Source of the DNA: Streptomyces africanus
GTDB lineage: Bacteria > Actinomycetota > Actinomycetes > Streptomycetales > Streptomycetaceae
Direction of reading: 5' to 3'
DNA length: 40,951 bases
NCBI RefSeq assembly: GCF_002150735.1
Contig: NZ_MUKA01000112.1
Location: forward strand, 1 to 40,951
A program made the position numbers and the translations under genes. Under the pieces are notes generated by a model. That model made no database searches. It worked only from the letters and a program-made list of their open reading frames with translations, and was not told the origin of the DNA. Of the stretch, positions 1 through 8,402 are shown one piece after another (within the stretch, counting starts at the first letter, position 1; every line of letters starts with the position of its first letter).

Positions 1-203
1 ACAGCCAGGCGGAATAAGCCCGGCCGTTCACAGCGTCCTCGCTGTGTTTTTTCAAAGGAACCTCGCCCCAGCAGATGCTGGAGACGGGGTATCAACATAT
101 CTGGCGTTGACTTTTGGCACGCTGTTGAGTTCTCAAGGAACGGTCGCTTCCTTTGTACTCACCCTCTCGGGCTTTCCTCCGGGCGCTTCCCTTCGGTCTT
201 GCG
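1..203 (-). other. 5' leader of an rRNA operon (16S gene off the left edge)
   Basis: Read on the minus strand this matches, from memory of Streptomyces rrn operons, the conserved pre-16S leader. It holds the GTGAGTACAAAGGAAGCG block, CCTTGAGAACTCAACAGCG, GTCAACGCCAGATATGTTG and a hairpin CACAGCG-AGGA-CGCTGTG (29-46), followed by the CGGCCGGGCTTATTCCGCC stretch that normally lies shortly before the 16S 5' end. The mature 16S sequence is not in the window, so the operon must run leftwards off the edge. The leader normally takes part in antitermination and RNase III processing. No protein is expected here; the short reading frames are spurious. Confidence 0.88.
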
Positions 204-209
204 TTTCCA

Positions 210-239
210 ACTCTACCAGTGTTTTTCCGGCCCTCTGAC
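210..239 (-). promoter_or_regulatory. Probable rrn promoter (proximal)
   Basis: On the minus strand a -10 hexamer TAGAGT (210-215) lies 18 bp from a weak -35 GTCAGA (234-239). TAGAGT fits the TAGRRT consensus of Streptomyces vegetative promoters, and this segment is part of the block conserved in front of Streptomyces 16S genes. Transcription would start near 203. Streptomyces rrn operons usually have several tandem promoters, so this is probably the one closest to the 16S gene. The assignment rests on sequence pattern only. Confidence 0.55.
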
Positions 240-347
240 CACCGTCCTGCAGGCATGCAGAAGGCGACCCCGAGATAGGATCAAGCAAGTTGGGTGCTGC
301 CAGGCCGGGACGCGAGAGTGCGTCGCTCAGCCCCAGGCAGGAGCACG

Positions 348-377
348 ACTGTACACGCGGCCGCGGAGCGGGGGCAA
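348..377 (-). promoter_or_regulatory. Probable rrn promoter (distal)
   Basis: On the minus strand TTGCCC (372-377) and TACAGT (348-353) are separated by 18 bp, a plausible HrdB-type promoter pointing into the rRNA leader. Its -35 element is only 12 bp from the DasR site at 390-405, so the two regulatory regions abut. Other rrn promoters may lie between this one and 210 but I could not pick them confidently. Confidence 0.45.
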
Positions 378-389
378 ATCGATGTGCGG

Positions 390-405
390 TATGGTCTAGA
401 CCACT
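390..405. promoter_or_regulatory. DasR-responsive element (dre) upstream of crr-ptsI
   Basis: The 16-bp site has the perfect core GGTCTAGACC (393-402) with flanks TAT and ACT. The known DasR consensus is close to ACTGGTCTAGACCACT. DasR is the GntR-family N-acetylglucosamine-responsive regulator of Streptomyces and is known to bind upstream of crr-ptsI, which is exactly what follows. The site is about 112 bp before the crr start codon. The rrn promoters face the opposite way from the same intergenic region. Confidence 0.88.
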
Positions 406-517
406 CTGAAGCGCTCATACGGAACCGGCACTTCAGGTGACATACCCTGCTGAACAGTGTGCCGCCCGGTACCGACAGGGACGGCCCATATCGATCTCCA
501 CCCCTGGGAGGCTTCCC

Positions 518-967
518 ATGACCACCGTGACGTCCCCACTCGCAGGACGCGCCATCGGACTGGCAGCCGTGCCGGATCCGGTCTTCTCCGGGGCCATGGT
601 CGGCCCGGGCACAGCGATCGACCCCGTACGTGAGCCTTCTGAGGCGGTCTCGCCCGTGGACGGCGTCATCGTCTCCCTGCACCCGCACGCGTTCGTCGTC
701 GTCGACGAGAACGGTCACGGTGTTCTCACCCACCTCGGTATCGACACCGTGCAGCTCAACGGCGAGGGTTTTGAGCTGCTCGTGAACAAGGGTGACACCG
801 TCAGGCGCGGTCAGGGCATCGTGCGCTGGAACCCGGCTGCCGTCGAGGCCGCCGGCAAGTCCGCGGTCTGCCCGATCGTGGCGCTGGAGGCCACGGCCGA
901 AGCACTCTCCGATCTGCGTGACGACGGCGATGTGAAGGCCGGCGACAGCCTCTTCCTCTGGAAGTGA
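518..967 (+). CDS. crr: PTS glucose-type EIIA component (EIIA-Crr)
   Basis: This is a 149-residue cytoplasmic phosphocarrier that accepts phosphate from HPr and passes it to EIIB domains, such as the N-acetylglucosamine permease in Streptomyces. The whole EIIA-Glc fold is present. The phosphorylated histidine is His72 in THLGIDTV, and the second active-site histidine is His57 in HPHAFV; their 15-residue spacing equals that of E. coli His75/His90. ATG 518 is chosen over upstream in-frame starts because GGGAGG (506-511) sits just before it and the family begins near MTTVTSPLAG. It forms an operon with ptsI 77 bp downstream. Expression should respond to DasR through the dre site at 390-405. HPr (ptsH) is not in the window. 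Confidence 0.95.
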   Translation: MTTVTSPLAGRAIGLAAVPDPVFSGAMVGPGTAIDPVREPSEAVSPVDGVIVSLHPHAFVVVDENGHGVLTHLGIDTVQLNGEGFELLVNKGDTVRRGQGIVRWNPAAVEAAGKSAVCPIVALEATAEALSDLRDDGDVKAGDSLFLWK

Positions 968-1044
968 CGTCAGTGCCGTCGGAGGGCGGCCAGCAGGAGA
1001 ACCAACGCGGCGGTTGGATCCGCCGCACTATCGGGACGGGTGAG

Positions 1045-2715
1045 ATGGACACAACGCTGCGAGGCGTCGGCGTGAGCCACGGAGTGGCTATCGGCGAGGT
1101 TCGGCACATGGGTACGGCGGTGCTGGAGCCGCCCGCGAAGCAGATCCCCGCGGAAGAAGCGGAGCGTGAACAGGGGCGCGCCCGCAAGGCCGTGGAGGCT
1201 GTGGCAGCCGACCTGATGGCACGGGGCAACCTGGCCGGGGGTGAGGCCCAGGCGGTGCTCGAGGCGCAGGCCATGATGGCGCAGGACCCCGAGCTGATTG
1301 CAGACGTGGAGCGACGCATCGCCGTCGGCAGCACGGCCGAGCGCGGGGTGTACGACGCGTTCGCCGCGTACCGCGAGTTGCTGGCGGGTGCCGGTGAGTA
1401 CCTCGCCGGTCGCGTGGCCGACCTCGACGACGTGCGGAATCGTATCGTCGCCCGTCTGCTGGGCGTGCCGATGCCGGGTGTCCCCGACAGCGACGAGCCC
1501 TATGTCCTGGTCGCCCGTGACCTCGCGCCCGCCGACACCGCACTACTGGACCCGACTCTGGTGCTCGGCTTCGTCACCGAGGAGGGCGGTCCGACCAGCC
1601 ACAGCGCGATTCTGGCGCGGGCGCTCGGGGTGCCGGCCGTGGTCGCGCTGCCGGGTGCGGGTGAGCTGGCCGAGGGCACGATGATCGCCGTCGACGGCAG
1701 CACCGGCGAGATCTTCGTCGACCCCAGTGATGAGAAGAAGGCTCAGCTCGAGGCCGCGGCCGCCGAGCGCAAGGCGGCGCTGGCGGCCTCCACCGGTCCC
1801 GGTGCCACCGCGGACGGTCACAAGGTGCCGTTGCTCGCGAACGTCGGTGGCCCCGCGGATGTGGCGGCAGCGGTCGAGGCCGGGGCGGAGGGAGTCGGTC
1901 TCTTCCGTACCGAGTTCCTCTTCCTGGACGACAGCAAGCAGGCGCCGTCGGAGGAGAAGCAGGTCGCCGCGTACCGGCAGGTGCTGGAGGCGTTCCCCGA
2001 GGGGCGTGTCGTGGTGCGGGTGCTGGACGCGGGCGCGGACAAGCCCCTCGACTTCCTGACGCCGGCCGACGAGCCGAACCCGGCGCTCGGCGTGCGGGGT
2101 CTGCGGACGCTGCTGGATCACCCGGAGGTCCTGCGTACCCAGCTGACGGCGCTCGCGAAGGCCGCGGAGGGGCTGCCGGTCTACCTCGAGGTCATGGCCC
2201 CGATGGTCGCGGACCGCACCGATGCCCGGGCCTTCGCGGACGCGTGCCGAGAGGCCGGGCTGCGGGCGAAGTTCGGCGCGATGGTCGAGATCCCGTCGGC
2301 CGCGCTGCGGGCGCGCTCGATCCTCCAGGAGGTCGAGTTCCTGTCGCTGGGGACGAACGACCTGGCGCAGTACACCTTCGCCGCCGACCGTCAGGTGGGT
2401 GCGGTCTCCCGTCTCCAGGATCCCTGGCAGCCGGCGCTGCTCGACCTGGTGGCGCTGTCCGCCGAGGCGGCGAAGGCCGAGGGCAAGAGCTGCGGCGTAT
2501 GTGGTGAGGCCGCGTCCGACCCGCTGCTCGCGTGTGTGCTGGCTGGTCTGGGCGTCACCTCTCTTTCGATGGGCGCGGCGTCTATTCCTTATGTCCGGGC
2601 CACACTGGCGAAGTACACGCTGGCGCAGTGCGAGCGGGCCGCTGCGGCGGCCCGGGCCTCGGACAGCGCCGAGGACGCGCGCAGCGCGGCGCAGGCGGTG
2701 TTGTCGGGCGAGTGA
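1045..2715 (+). CDS. ptsI: Phosphoenolpyruvate-protein phosphotransferase (PTS Enzyme I)
   Basis: Enzyme I transfers phosphate from PEP to HPr as the first step of PTS sugar uptake. The protein is 556 residues, a normal length. The N-terminal part carries the phosphohistidine signature GGPTSHSAILARALGVPA with His186. The C-terminal PEP-binding barrel has FLSLGTNDLAQYTFAADRQ and the catalytic Cys486 in GVCGEAASDP. ATG 1045 is preferred because homologues start at M-x-T-T-L-R-G-V-G-V-S and GGGACGGGTGAG precedes it. A GTG at 964 overlapping the crr stop would add 27 residues unlike the family. It is co-transcribed with crr, and a strong hairpin at 2747-2786 follows. Confidence 0.95.
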   Translation: MDTTLRGVGVSHGVAIGEVRHMGTAVLEPPAKQIPAEEAEREQGRARKAVEAVAADLMARGNLAGGEAQAVLEAQAMMAQDPELIADVERRIAVGSTAERGVYDAFAAYRELLAGAGEYLAGRVADLDDVRNRIVARLLGVPMPGVPDSDEPYVLVARDLAPADTALLDPTLVLGFVTEEGGPTSHSAILARALGVPAVVALPGAGELAEGTMIAVDGSTGEIFVDPSDEKKAQLEAAAAERKAALAASTGPGATADGHKVPLLANVGGPADVAAAVEAGAEGVGLFRTEFLFLDDSKQAPSEEKQVAAYRQVLEAFPEGRVVVRVLDAGADKPLDFLTPADEPNPALGVRGLRTLLDHPEVLRTQLTALAKAAEGLPVYLEVMAPMVADRTDARAFADACREAGLRAKFGAMVEIPSAALRARSILQEVEFLSLGTNDLAQYTFAADRQVGAVSRLQDPWQPALLDLVALSAEAAKAEGKSCGVCGEAASDPLLACVLAGLGVTSLSMGAASIPYVRATLAKYTLAQCERAAAAARASDSAEDARSAAQAVLSGE

Positions 2716-2746
2716 GCCAGGCCATGTCCGGCTGATGACTGCCCGA

Positions 2747-2786
2747 GCGGGGCGCTCCACTGCGGTGGGGCGCCCCGCCGGCTTTT
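2747..2786. terminator. Hairpin terminator after ptsI
   Basis: A stem of about 14 bp (2747-2760 with 2765-2778, one G-T wobble) closes on a TGCG tetraloop and is followed by GGCTTTT on the plus strand. It lies between the convergent ptsI and the minus-strand gene ending at 2786, so it may stop transcription from both sides. The short T run suits the plus strand best. Confidence 0.75.
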
Positions 2787-3676
2787 CAGTGGTTGTGTCC
2801 CTGTGCGGGTTGCACTTCTCCCAGGTCGGGCGGCTCGCAGTAGTCGACGTTGGATTCGGGAGAGATCAGGTCACCGGATTCGACGTCGGTGCAGTAGGCG
2901 TCGAAGACCTCTCCCGCGGTGAGGGGTGCGAGTCCGTATGCGCGCAGGCGCCAGCCGTAGACACGGTCGGGGTCGCCTGGGGCGGTGACGCGGATGACGA
3001 GTCCTCCGGGACTTTCGGTGGCCAGGCCGAGGGCCAGGACCGTGGTGAACTCGAGGGCTTCGGTCTCGTCGAGTTTTACGTCGCCGTCGGTGTCGGTGAC
3101 GTGGAGGGCGGCGACGAGGGTTTCGGGCGGTCCGGTGACGCTGCATACGAGGTGGCGGTTGCCGGGTGGAGCCGTGTCGAGGATGCGGACGAGGAGGTCG
3201 GAGGCCCGGGCGAAGGCGGCGCGTCCCAGGTCCTCACCGCAGGAGGTGCAGGCGCCCAGGCGAGCGAGGAGTGTGGTCGCGTACTCCCAGGTGGCCTGTC
3301 GCACGGCCTCGTCGACGAGGGCCGGGAGGAGGTCTGACAGAGGCTGGCCCTCGTAGGGAAGGGTCGGGCCCGTGACCGCGAGTCGCGCCGTGAAGCGTGT
3401 GCGGCTCGACGGGTTGTCGGGATCAAGGCCCTTTTGCGTGCAGAACTCGGCGTACTCCTCGGGGTCGAAGAGGGCCACCGTGGTGTGACTGCCTTCCAGG
3501 GCTCGTGCCCTGAGGAGGCCTTCCACATGCTTGAGGTAGGCGGCGTGGTCGTGGAAGGTGAAGCTGCGGTAGCGCCGCATGACCCGGAAGTCGTGCTCGT
3601 CGGTGAGCAGGCCGATGGTGCCGGCGATTTCGCGGCGCAGGACACGTCGCATGGTCCGGCTGTCGGTGTGCGTCAT
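2786..3676 (-). CDS. Conserved actinobacterial protein of unknown function
   Basis: The protein has 296 residues with no signal peptide, membrane segment or enzyme motif that I recognise. It begins MTHTDSRTMRRVLRREIAGT; the N-terminal third is basic and aromatic (HDFRVMRRYRSFTFHDH), and the middle has a lone Cys-x-x-Cys (CTSCGEDL) near residue 170. The C-terminal half has alternating beta-like stretches (HLVCSVTGPPETLVAALHV) and an acidic tail ending in QGHNH. ATG 3676 is chosen for the purine-rich AGGGGGAAC just before it; an ATG 33 bp upstream lacks such a site. Codon use is normal for the window, so it is probably real and native. It is convergent with ptsI. I cannot assign a function. Confidence 0.8.
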   Translation of the reverse strand: MTHTDSRTMRRVLRREIAGTIGLLTDEHDFRVMRRYRSFTFHDHAAYLKHVEGLLRARALEGSHTTVALFDPEEYAEFCTQKGLDPDNPSSRTRFTARLAVTGPTLPYEGQPLSDLLPALVDEAVRQATWEYATTLLARLGACTSCGEDLGRAAFARASDLLVRILDTAPPGNRHLVCSVTGPPETLVAALHVTDTDGDVKLDETEALEFTTVLALGLATESPGGLVIRVTAPGDPDRVYGWRLRAYGLAPLTAGEVFDAYCTDVESGDLISPESNVDYCEPPDLGEVQPAQGHNH

Positions 3677-3854
3677 TGTTCCCCCTGTGCACGGTCGATC
3701 AATGCTCACTCACAGTAATCGAAGGCACTGACAACGAGGGTGGGCAAGGTGACCGCCCATCCGAGCGAGGGTTAAATACGCAGGTCAGGGATTTATAGCG
3801 GACATGATTGCGTCGGCACCCACGGTTACGACGAGTGGTCCCGGGTGATGCCGG

Positions 3855-5822
3855 TCAGACGCGTTTGCGGGCCAGGTCCTCGTAGAAGCTCAGCAGGTCG
3901 AGGTTGTCGATGGAACCCGGGTTGACCGCCTTCTCCAGCGGGGTGCCCTGGAGGAGGCGTTTGACCGGGACCTCGATGCGCTTGCCGGTCAGGGTGTGCG
4001 GGACGCCGGGGACTTCGATGATCTCGTCGGGGACGTGGCGCGGTGACAGTTGTTCGCGGATGGTCTGCTTGATGCGGTTCAGCAGAGCCTCGTCGAGGAC
4101 GGCTCCGGGGGCCAGGTGCACGAAGAGCGGCATCCAGTAGCCGCCGTCCGGCTGTTCGATGCCGATGACCAGGGATTCCCTGATCTCGGGGAGGCGCTCC
4201 ACGGCCTCGTAGATGTCGGCGGATCCCATGCGTACGCCCTGGCGGTTGAGCGTGGAGTCGGAGCGGCCGTGGATGACGACGGATCCGCGGGAGGTGACGG
4301 TGATCCAGTCGCCGTGCCGCCAGACGCCGGGGTACGTGTCGAAGTAGCTGTCGTGGTACCGGCTGCCGTCGGGGTCGTTCCAGAAGTGGATGGGCATCGA
4401 CGGCATGGGGTTGGTGACCACGAGCTCGCCGACCTCGTCGACCAGGGGGGTGCCGCTCGGGTCCCAGGACTGGAGGTCGGTGCCGAGGCAGGGGGCCTGG
4501 AGTTCACCGACGTGGACCGGGAGGGTCGGTACGGCTCCGGCGAAGCAGGAGCACACGTCCGTGCCGCCGCTGACGGAGGCGATCCACAGGTCGTCGCGGA
4601 CCTCGTCGTGGAGCCAGCGGAAGCCGTCGGGCGGAAGGGGCGAGCCCGTGGTGGCGACGCACTGGACAGAGGAGAGGTCGAAGTCGCGCGACGGGTGGAC
4701 GCCCGCCTTGCGGCAGGCCATGACGTAGGCGGCCGAGGTGCCGTAGAGGGTGGCCTTGGTGCGTTCGGCGATGCGCCACTGGGCGCCGGTGTCCGGGTAG
4801 CCGGGGCTGCCGTCGTAGAGGACGATCGTGGTGCCGGTGAGCAGGCCGGAGACGAGGAAGTTCCACATCATCCAGCCGGTCGACGTGTACCAGAAGAAGC
4901 GGTCCTCGGGGCCCAGGTCGCAGTGCAGGCCGAGTTGCTTGAGGTGCTCGACCAGGATGCCGCCCTGGGACTGGACGATGGCCTTGGGCAGGCCGGTGGT
5001 GCCGGAGGAGTAGAGCACCCACAGGGGGTGGTCGAAGGGCACCTGCTCGTAGACGGGGGTCGTGTCGGCGGAGGTGAGGGCCGACCAGTCCAGGGCGCCC
5101 TCGGGTGCCTCCGTGCCGAGGAGGGGGATGTGGACGACGGCGCGCAGGGTGGGCAGTTCGCGGCGCAGCTCGGCGACGATCTCGCGGCGGTCGTGCTCCT
5201 TGCCGCCGTAGCGGTAGCCGTCGACCGTGAACAGCACGACGGGTTCGACCTGCTGGAAGCGGTCGAGGACGCTGCGGGCGCCGAAGTCGGGCGCGCAGGA
5301 CGTCCAGACGGCGCCCACGGCGGCTGTGGCGAGGAGGGCGATCACGGCCTGCGGGACGTTGGGGAGATACCCGCTGACGCGGTCACCGGGGCGTACGCCA
5401 AGGGCGCGCAGTTCGGCGGCCAGGGAGCCGACCTGGCGGCGCAGCTCGGCCCAGGTGACGGGGCTCGGTTCGTGTGTCTCGTCGACGTACAGGAGGGCCG
5501 GTTCGTCAGCGCGGGTGTCGGTCGCGCGCAGGGCGTGTTCGGCGTAGTTGAGGGTCGCCCCGGGGAACCACTGGGCGCCGGGCATCGAACGGTCGCCGAG
5601 CACGCGCGCGTAGGGCGTCGAGAAACGGACGTCGAACCACTCCGTGAGGGCTTTCCAGAAGGTGTCCAGCTCGTCGACGGACCAGCGCTGGAGGGCCGCG
5701 TAGCCGCCCTCGGCGGGGGCGCCGTGGTGCTCGGCTGCCCAGGCGTGGAACCTTGTGATCCGTGCCCGGGCGATGCGGTCGGGGTCTGGCTGCCACAGCG
5801 GCTGAGGACTATCGGTCGACAT
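3855..5822 (-). CDS. Acetoacetyl-CoA synthetase (acetoacetate-CoA ligase)
   Basis: This is a 655-residue AMP-forming acyl-CoA synthetase that activates acetoacetate, or a related short acid, with ATP and CoA in the cytoplasm. The adenylation core motif YSSGTTGLPKAIVQSQGG lies near residue 270. The later HGRSDSTLNRQGVRMGSADIY segment and the C-terminal HTLTGKRIEVPVKRLL with the catalytic lysine are intact. The N-terminal region (WSVDELDTFWKALTEWFDV) and the overall length are typical of acetoacetyl-CoA synthetases rather than acetyl-CoA synthetases. ATG 5822 follows GGGAG. It is divergent from the GH31 gene. A role in ketone-body or polyhydroxybutyrate-type carbon recovery is inferred from family knowledge; the true acid substrate cannot be read from sequence. 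Confidence 0.9.
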   Translation of the reverse strand: MSTDSPQPLWQPDPDRIARARITRFHAWAAEHHGAPAEGGYAALQRWSVDELDTFWKALTEWFDVRFSTPYARVLGDRSMPGAQWFPGATLNYAEHALRATDTRADEPALLYVDETHEPSPVTWAELRRQVGSLAAELRALGVRPGDRVSGYLPNVPQAVIALLATAAVGAVWTSCAPDFGARSVLDRFQQVEPVVLFTVDGYRYGGKEHDRREIVAELRRELPTLRAVVHIPLLGTEAPEGALDWSALTSADTTPVYEQVPFDHPLWVLYSSGTTGLPKAIVQSQGGILVEHLKQLGLHCDLGPEDRFFWYTSTGWMMWNFLVSGLLTGTTIVLYDGSPGYPDTGAQWRIAERTKATLYGTSAAYVMACRKAGVHPSRDFDLSSVQCVATTGSPLPPDGFRWLHDEVRDDLWIASVSGGTDVCSCFAGAVPTLPVHVGELQAPCLGTDLQSWDPSGTPLVDEVGELVVTNPMPSMPIHFWNDPDGSRYHDSYFDTYPGVWRHGDWITVTSRGSVVIHGRSDSTLNRQGVRMGSADIYEAVERLPEIRESLVIGIEQPDGGYWMPLFVHLAPGAVLDEALLNRIKQTIREQLSPRHVPDEIIEVPGVPHTLTGKRIEVPVKRLLQGTPLEKAVNPGSIDNLDLLSFYEDLARKRV

Positions 5823-6034
5823 GGTCGGCTCCCGGACTGTGCGCGTCGTGTGCGTCCTCCGCGCACGGGCTGGGGTGTGCGCGTGACGCGGCTGGCACGG
5901 ACAATGCCATGTGATCGACTTCGGCACCAGGGTGCGCCCCACATAGTCCGTGTCGTGAAGATGTGGTCCCGGCACGGATGAACGGCAGTTGAACGACACG
6001 CGCGCGTGGGGCGGTCAGTGGCAGGGTGAGCAGC

Positions 6035-8401
6035 ATGAACGGTCGTGACCTGGTGCGTTCGGTGAAAGCGGTGGGTTCGGTGGGCGCGGCACAGGGTGTG
6101 CGTACCGTACGAGCAGCGTGGCGCAGGCGGCGGGCCGACGCCACCGGGCTGCCGTCGCGGGGGGCGGAGCGTGCGCGGGTGCCCGGGGCCGTGCAGGAGG
6201 TGGAGCCGGGGCCGGGGGGCGGTGTCGTCCGGTTCAGCCGGTCGGAGCTGCGGATTCTCGTCGCCGTGAACGGAGCCGTCTTCTGGGGCTGGGACGGGGC
6301 GGAGCCCGAGCCGTCGTACGCGCTGGCCGGCCGGTGTCCGGAGGCGGATCCCCGGGCGGTGCTGGAGCCGGACAAGGACGGCGGCTGGCGGGTGGTGGCC
6401 GAGCGGGTGACGGTCGTCGTGTCGCGGCATGGCGCGGTGGAAGTGCGCACCCCCGGTGGCGTGACGCTGCGCCGTGATCTGCCACCGCGGTGGTGGGAGC
6501 CGGTCGGGGGCGGCCCGGCGCGGTGGATGCAGCGGTCGGAGGTGGCTGCCGACGCGCGGTTCTTCGGGCTCGGTGGTCGTGCTTCGGGTCCTCGGCTGCC
6601 GGACGGGACGTACCGGCTGTGGAACACCGACCCCGGTCATGCCTTCGCGCCCGGTGACGACCCGCTGTACATCACGATGCCGGTGCAGATGGTGGTGTCC
6701 GACGGCGGTACGCATCTGGTGTTCCACGACAGTTCGTGGGACGGCACGGTGACGCTGCGGGAGGGCGAGGAGGGCGCTGGTTCCGGGCATGACCGGGTGG
6801 GGACGAGCGAGCTGCGGATGGACGGCGGTCCCCTGCGCTGCTGGGTGATGGCGGGCACCCCCGCGCGCGTGCTGCTCGCTTGGGCCTCACTGACCGGCGC
6901 GCCCGCGCTGCCGCCCGCGTGGGCGCTCGGGCACCACCACGCGCGGTGGGGGTTCGGCAGTGAGCAGGAGGTGCGGCGGATCGTCGCGGGTTACCTGGAG
7001 CACGGTCTGCCGCTCGACGCCGTGCATCTGGACATCGACCATTTCGACGCGCATCAGGTGTTCACCGTCGACCAGGACCGCTTCCCGAAGCTCCCCGTTC
7101 TGGCCGAGGAACTCCGGCGGGACGGCATCCGGCTGGTGTCGATCGTCGACCCGGCCGTGAAGGCCCTGCCTGGCAATGCCGTGTACGACGGCGGGACGGC
7201 CGAGGACGTGTTCGTGCGGGATGCCTCGGGGCGGGTCGTGCGTGGTGTCGTGTGGCCCGGGGAGGCGGTGTTTCCCGATTTCACGCACGCGCGCGTGCGG
7301 GAGTGGTGGGGCGGTCTGTACGAGGAGCGGCTCGCGCAGGGCTTCTCGGGTTTCTGGCACGACATGAACGAGCCCACGTCGTTCGCCGCCTTCGGGGAGG
7401 CGACGCTGCCGCGTTCGGCGCGGCACTCCTTGGAGGGGCGGGGCGGGGACCATCGTGAGGCGCACAACGTGTACGCCTTGTGCATGGCCAGGGCGGGCTT
7501 CGAAGGGCTGCGGAAACTCGATCCCCAGGAGCGGCCGTTCCTGTTCTCCCGCTCCGGGTGGGCCGGCCTGCAGCGCTATGGCGGGACGTGGTCGGGTGAC
7601 GTGGCCACCGACTGGCCGGGACTGCGGGCGTCCTTGGCGCTGGTGATGGGGCTCGGTCTGTGTGGTGTGCCGTACTCGGGGCCGGACATCGGGGGCTTCG
7701 ACGGGGATCCTTCGCCCGAGCTGTTCCTGCGGTGGTTCCAGCTGGGCGCGTATCTGCCGCTGTTCCGTACGCACGCGAGTCTGCGGGCGGGGCGCAGGGA
7801 GCCGTGGGAGTTCGGTGCCGAGGTGCTGGAGCACGCGCGCGTGGCACTCGTCGAACGCCGGCGGCTGCTGCCGTACTTCATGACGCTGGCGCATCTGGCG
7901 CGGCGTACCGGAGCGCCCTATGTGCGGCCTCTGTGGTGGGCCGCGCCGGAGGAGCGGGCGCTGCGTGACTGCGGGGACGCCTTCTTGCTGGGCGACAGCC
8001 TGCTGGTGGCGCCGGTGCTGGACCCGGGCGCGGACCGGCGTGCCGTGCAGCTTCCGCGGGGACGCTGGTACGACACGGTGACGGAGCAGGCGTACGAGGG
8101 GCCGGCGCAGGTGCTCGTCGACGCACCTCTGTCGCGGATCCCGGTGTTCGCACGCGCGGGTGCGGTGCTTCCCGTACGGGGGGAGGACGGCAAGCTGGAA
8201 CTGGAGGTGTGGGCGCCCGCCCCGGGGCGGACCGGGGGCGGGCTGGTCGTGCCGGACGGCGGCGACGGGTGGGACGAGCCGGAGATCGAGCGCTACACCG
8301 CTCGGTGGACGGGCTCTCGGGTGGTCGTCGAGCGGGAGGGTGAGGACGGTGGGGGTGTGCCGTCCCACCCGGTGCGCGTCCGCGGTGCCGGGGAGCGCTG
8401 A
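6035..8401 (+). CDS. GH31 family alpha-glucosidase
   Basis: The 788-residue cytoplasmic glycoside hydrolase has no signal peptide. The beta-sandwich N-domain is followed by the GH31 barrel: HLDIDHFDAHQVFTVDQDRFP, then the catalytic nucleophile in GFWHDMNEPTSF (Asp about 443) and the acid/base in GTWSGDVATDW (Asp about 522). Substrate-site motifs PYSGPDIGGFDG and LFRTHASLR are also present. This layout fits enzymes hydrolysing terminal alpha-1,4 or alpha-1,6 glucose from maltodextrins. ATG 6035 is chosen with GGGTGAG close upstream; a GTG at 6026 is an alternative. The first 60 residues are Arg/Ala-rich and poorly conserved. It ends one base before the convergent NUDIX gene begins. Confidence 0.92.
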   Translation: MNGRDLVRSVKAVGSVGAAQGVRTVRAAWRRRRADATGLPSRGAERARVPGAVQEVEPGPGGGVVRFSRSELRILVAVNGAVFWGWDGAEPEPSYALAGRCPEADPRAVLEPDKDGGWRVVAERVTVVVSRHGAVEVRTPGGVTLRRDLPPRWWEPVGGGPARWMQRSEVAADARFFGLGGRASGPRLPDGTYRLWNTDPGHAFAPGDDPLYITMPVQMVVSDGGTHLVFHDSSWDGTVTLREGEEGAGSGHDRVGTSELRMDGGPLRCWVMAGTPARVLLAWASLTGAPALPPAWALGHHHARWGFGSEQEVRRIVAGYLEHGLPLDAVHLDIDHFDAHQVFTVDQDRFPKLPVLAEELRRDGIRLVSIVDPAVKALPGNAVYDGGTAEDVFVRDASGRVVRGVVWPGEAVFPDFTHARVREWWGGLYEERLAQGFSGFWHDMNEPTSFAAFGEATLPRSARHSLEGRGGDHREAHNVYALCMARAGFEGLRKLDPQERPFLFSRSGWAGLQRYGGTWSGDVATDWPGLRASLALVMGLGLCGVPYSGPDIGGFDGDPSPELFLRWFQLGAYLPLFRTHASLRAGRREPWEFGAEVLEHARVALVERRRLLPYFMTLAHLARRTGAPYVRPLWWAAPEERALRDCGDAFLLGDSLLVAPVLDPGADRRAVQLPRGRWYDTVTEQAYEGPAQVLVDAPLSRIPVFARAGAVLPVRGEDGKLELEVWAPAPGRTGGGLVVPDGGDGWDEPEIERYTARWTGSRVVVEREGEDGGGVPSHPVRVRGAGER

Positions 8402-8402
8402 G

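Noticed and set aside
44..399. Short proteins at the left edge.
   Set aside because: The frames lie in conserved rRNA leader and promoter sequence and have no ribosome-binding sites.
964..1044. An upstream GTG start for ptsI overlapping crr.
   Set aside because: It would add 27 residues unlike any Enzyme I; ATG 1045 matches the family N terminus and gives the usual 556 residues.
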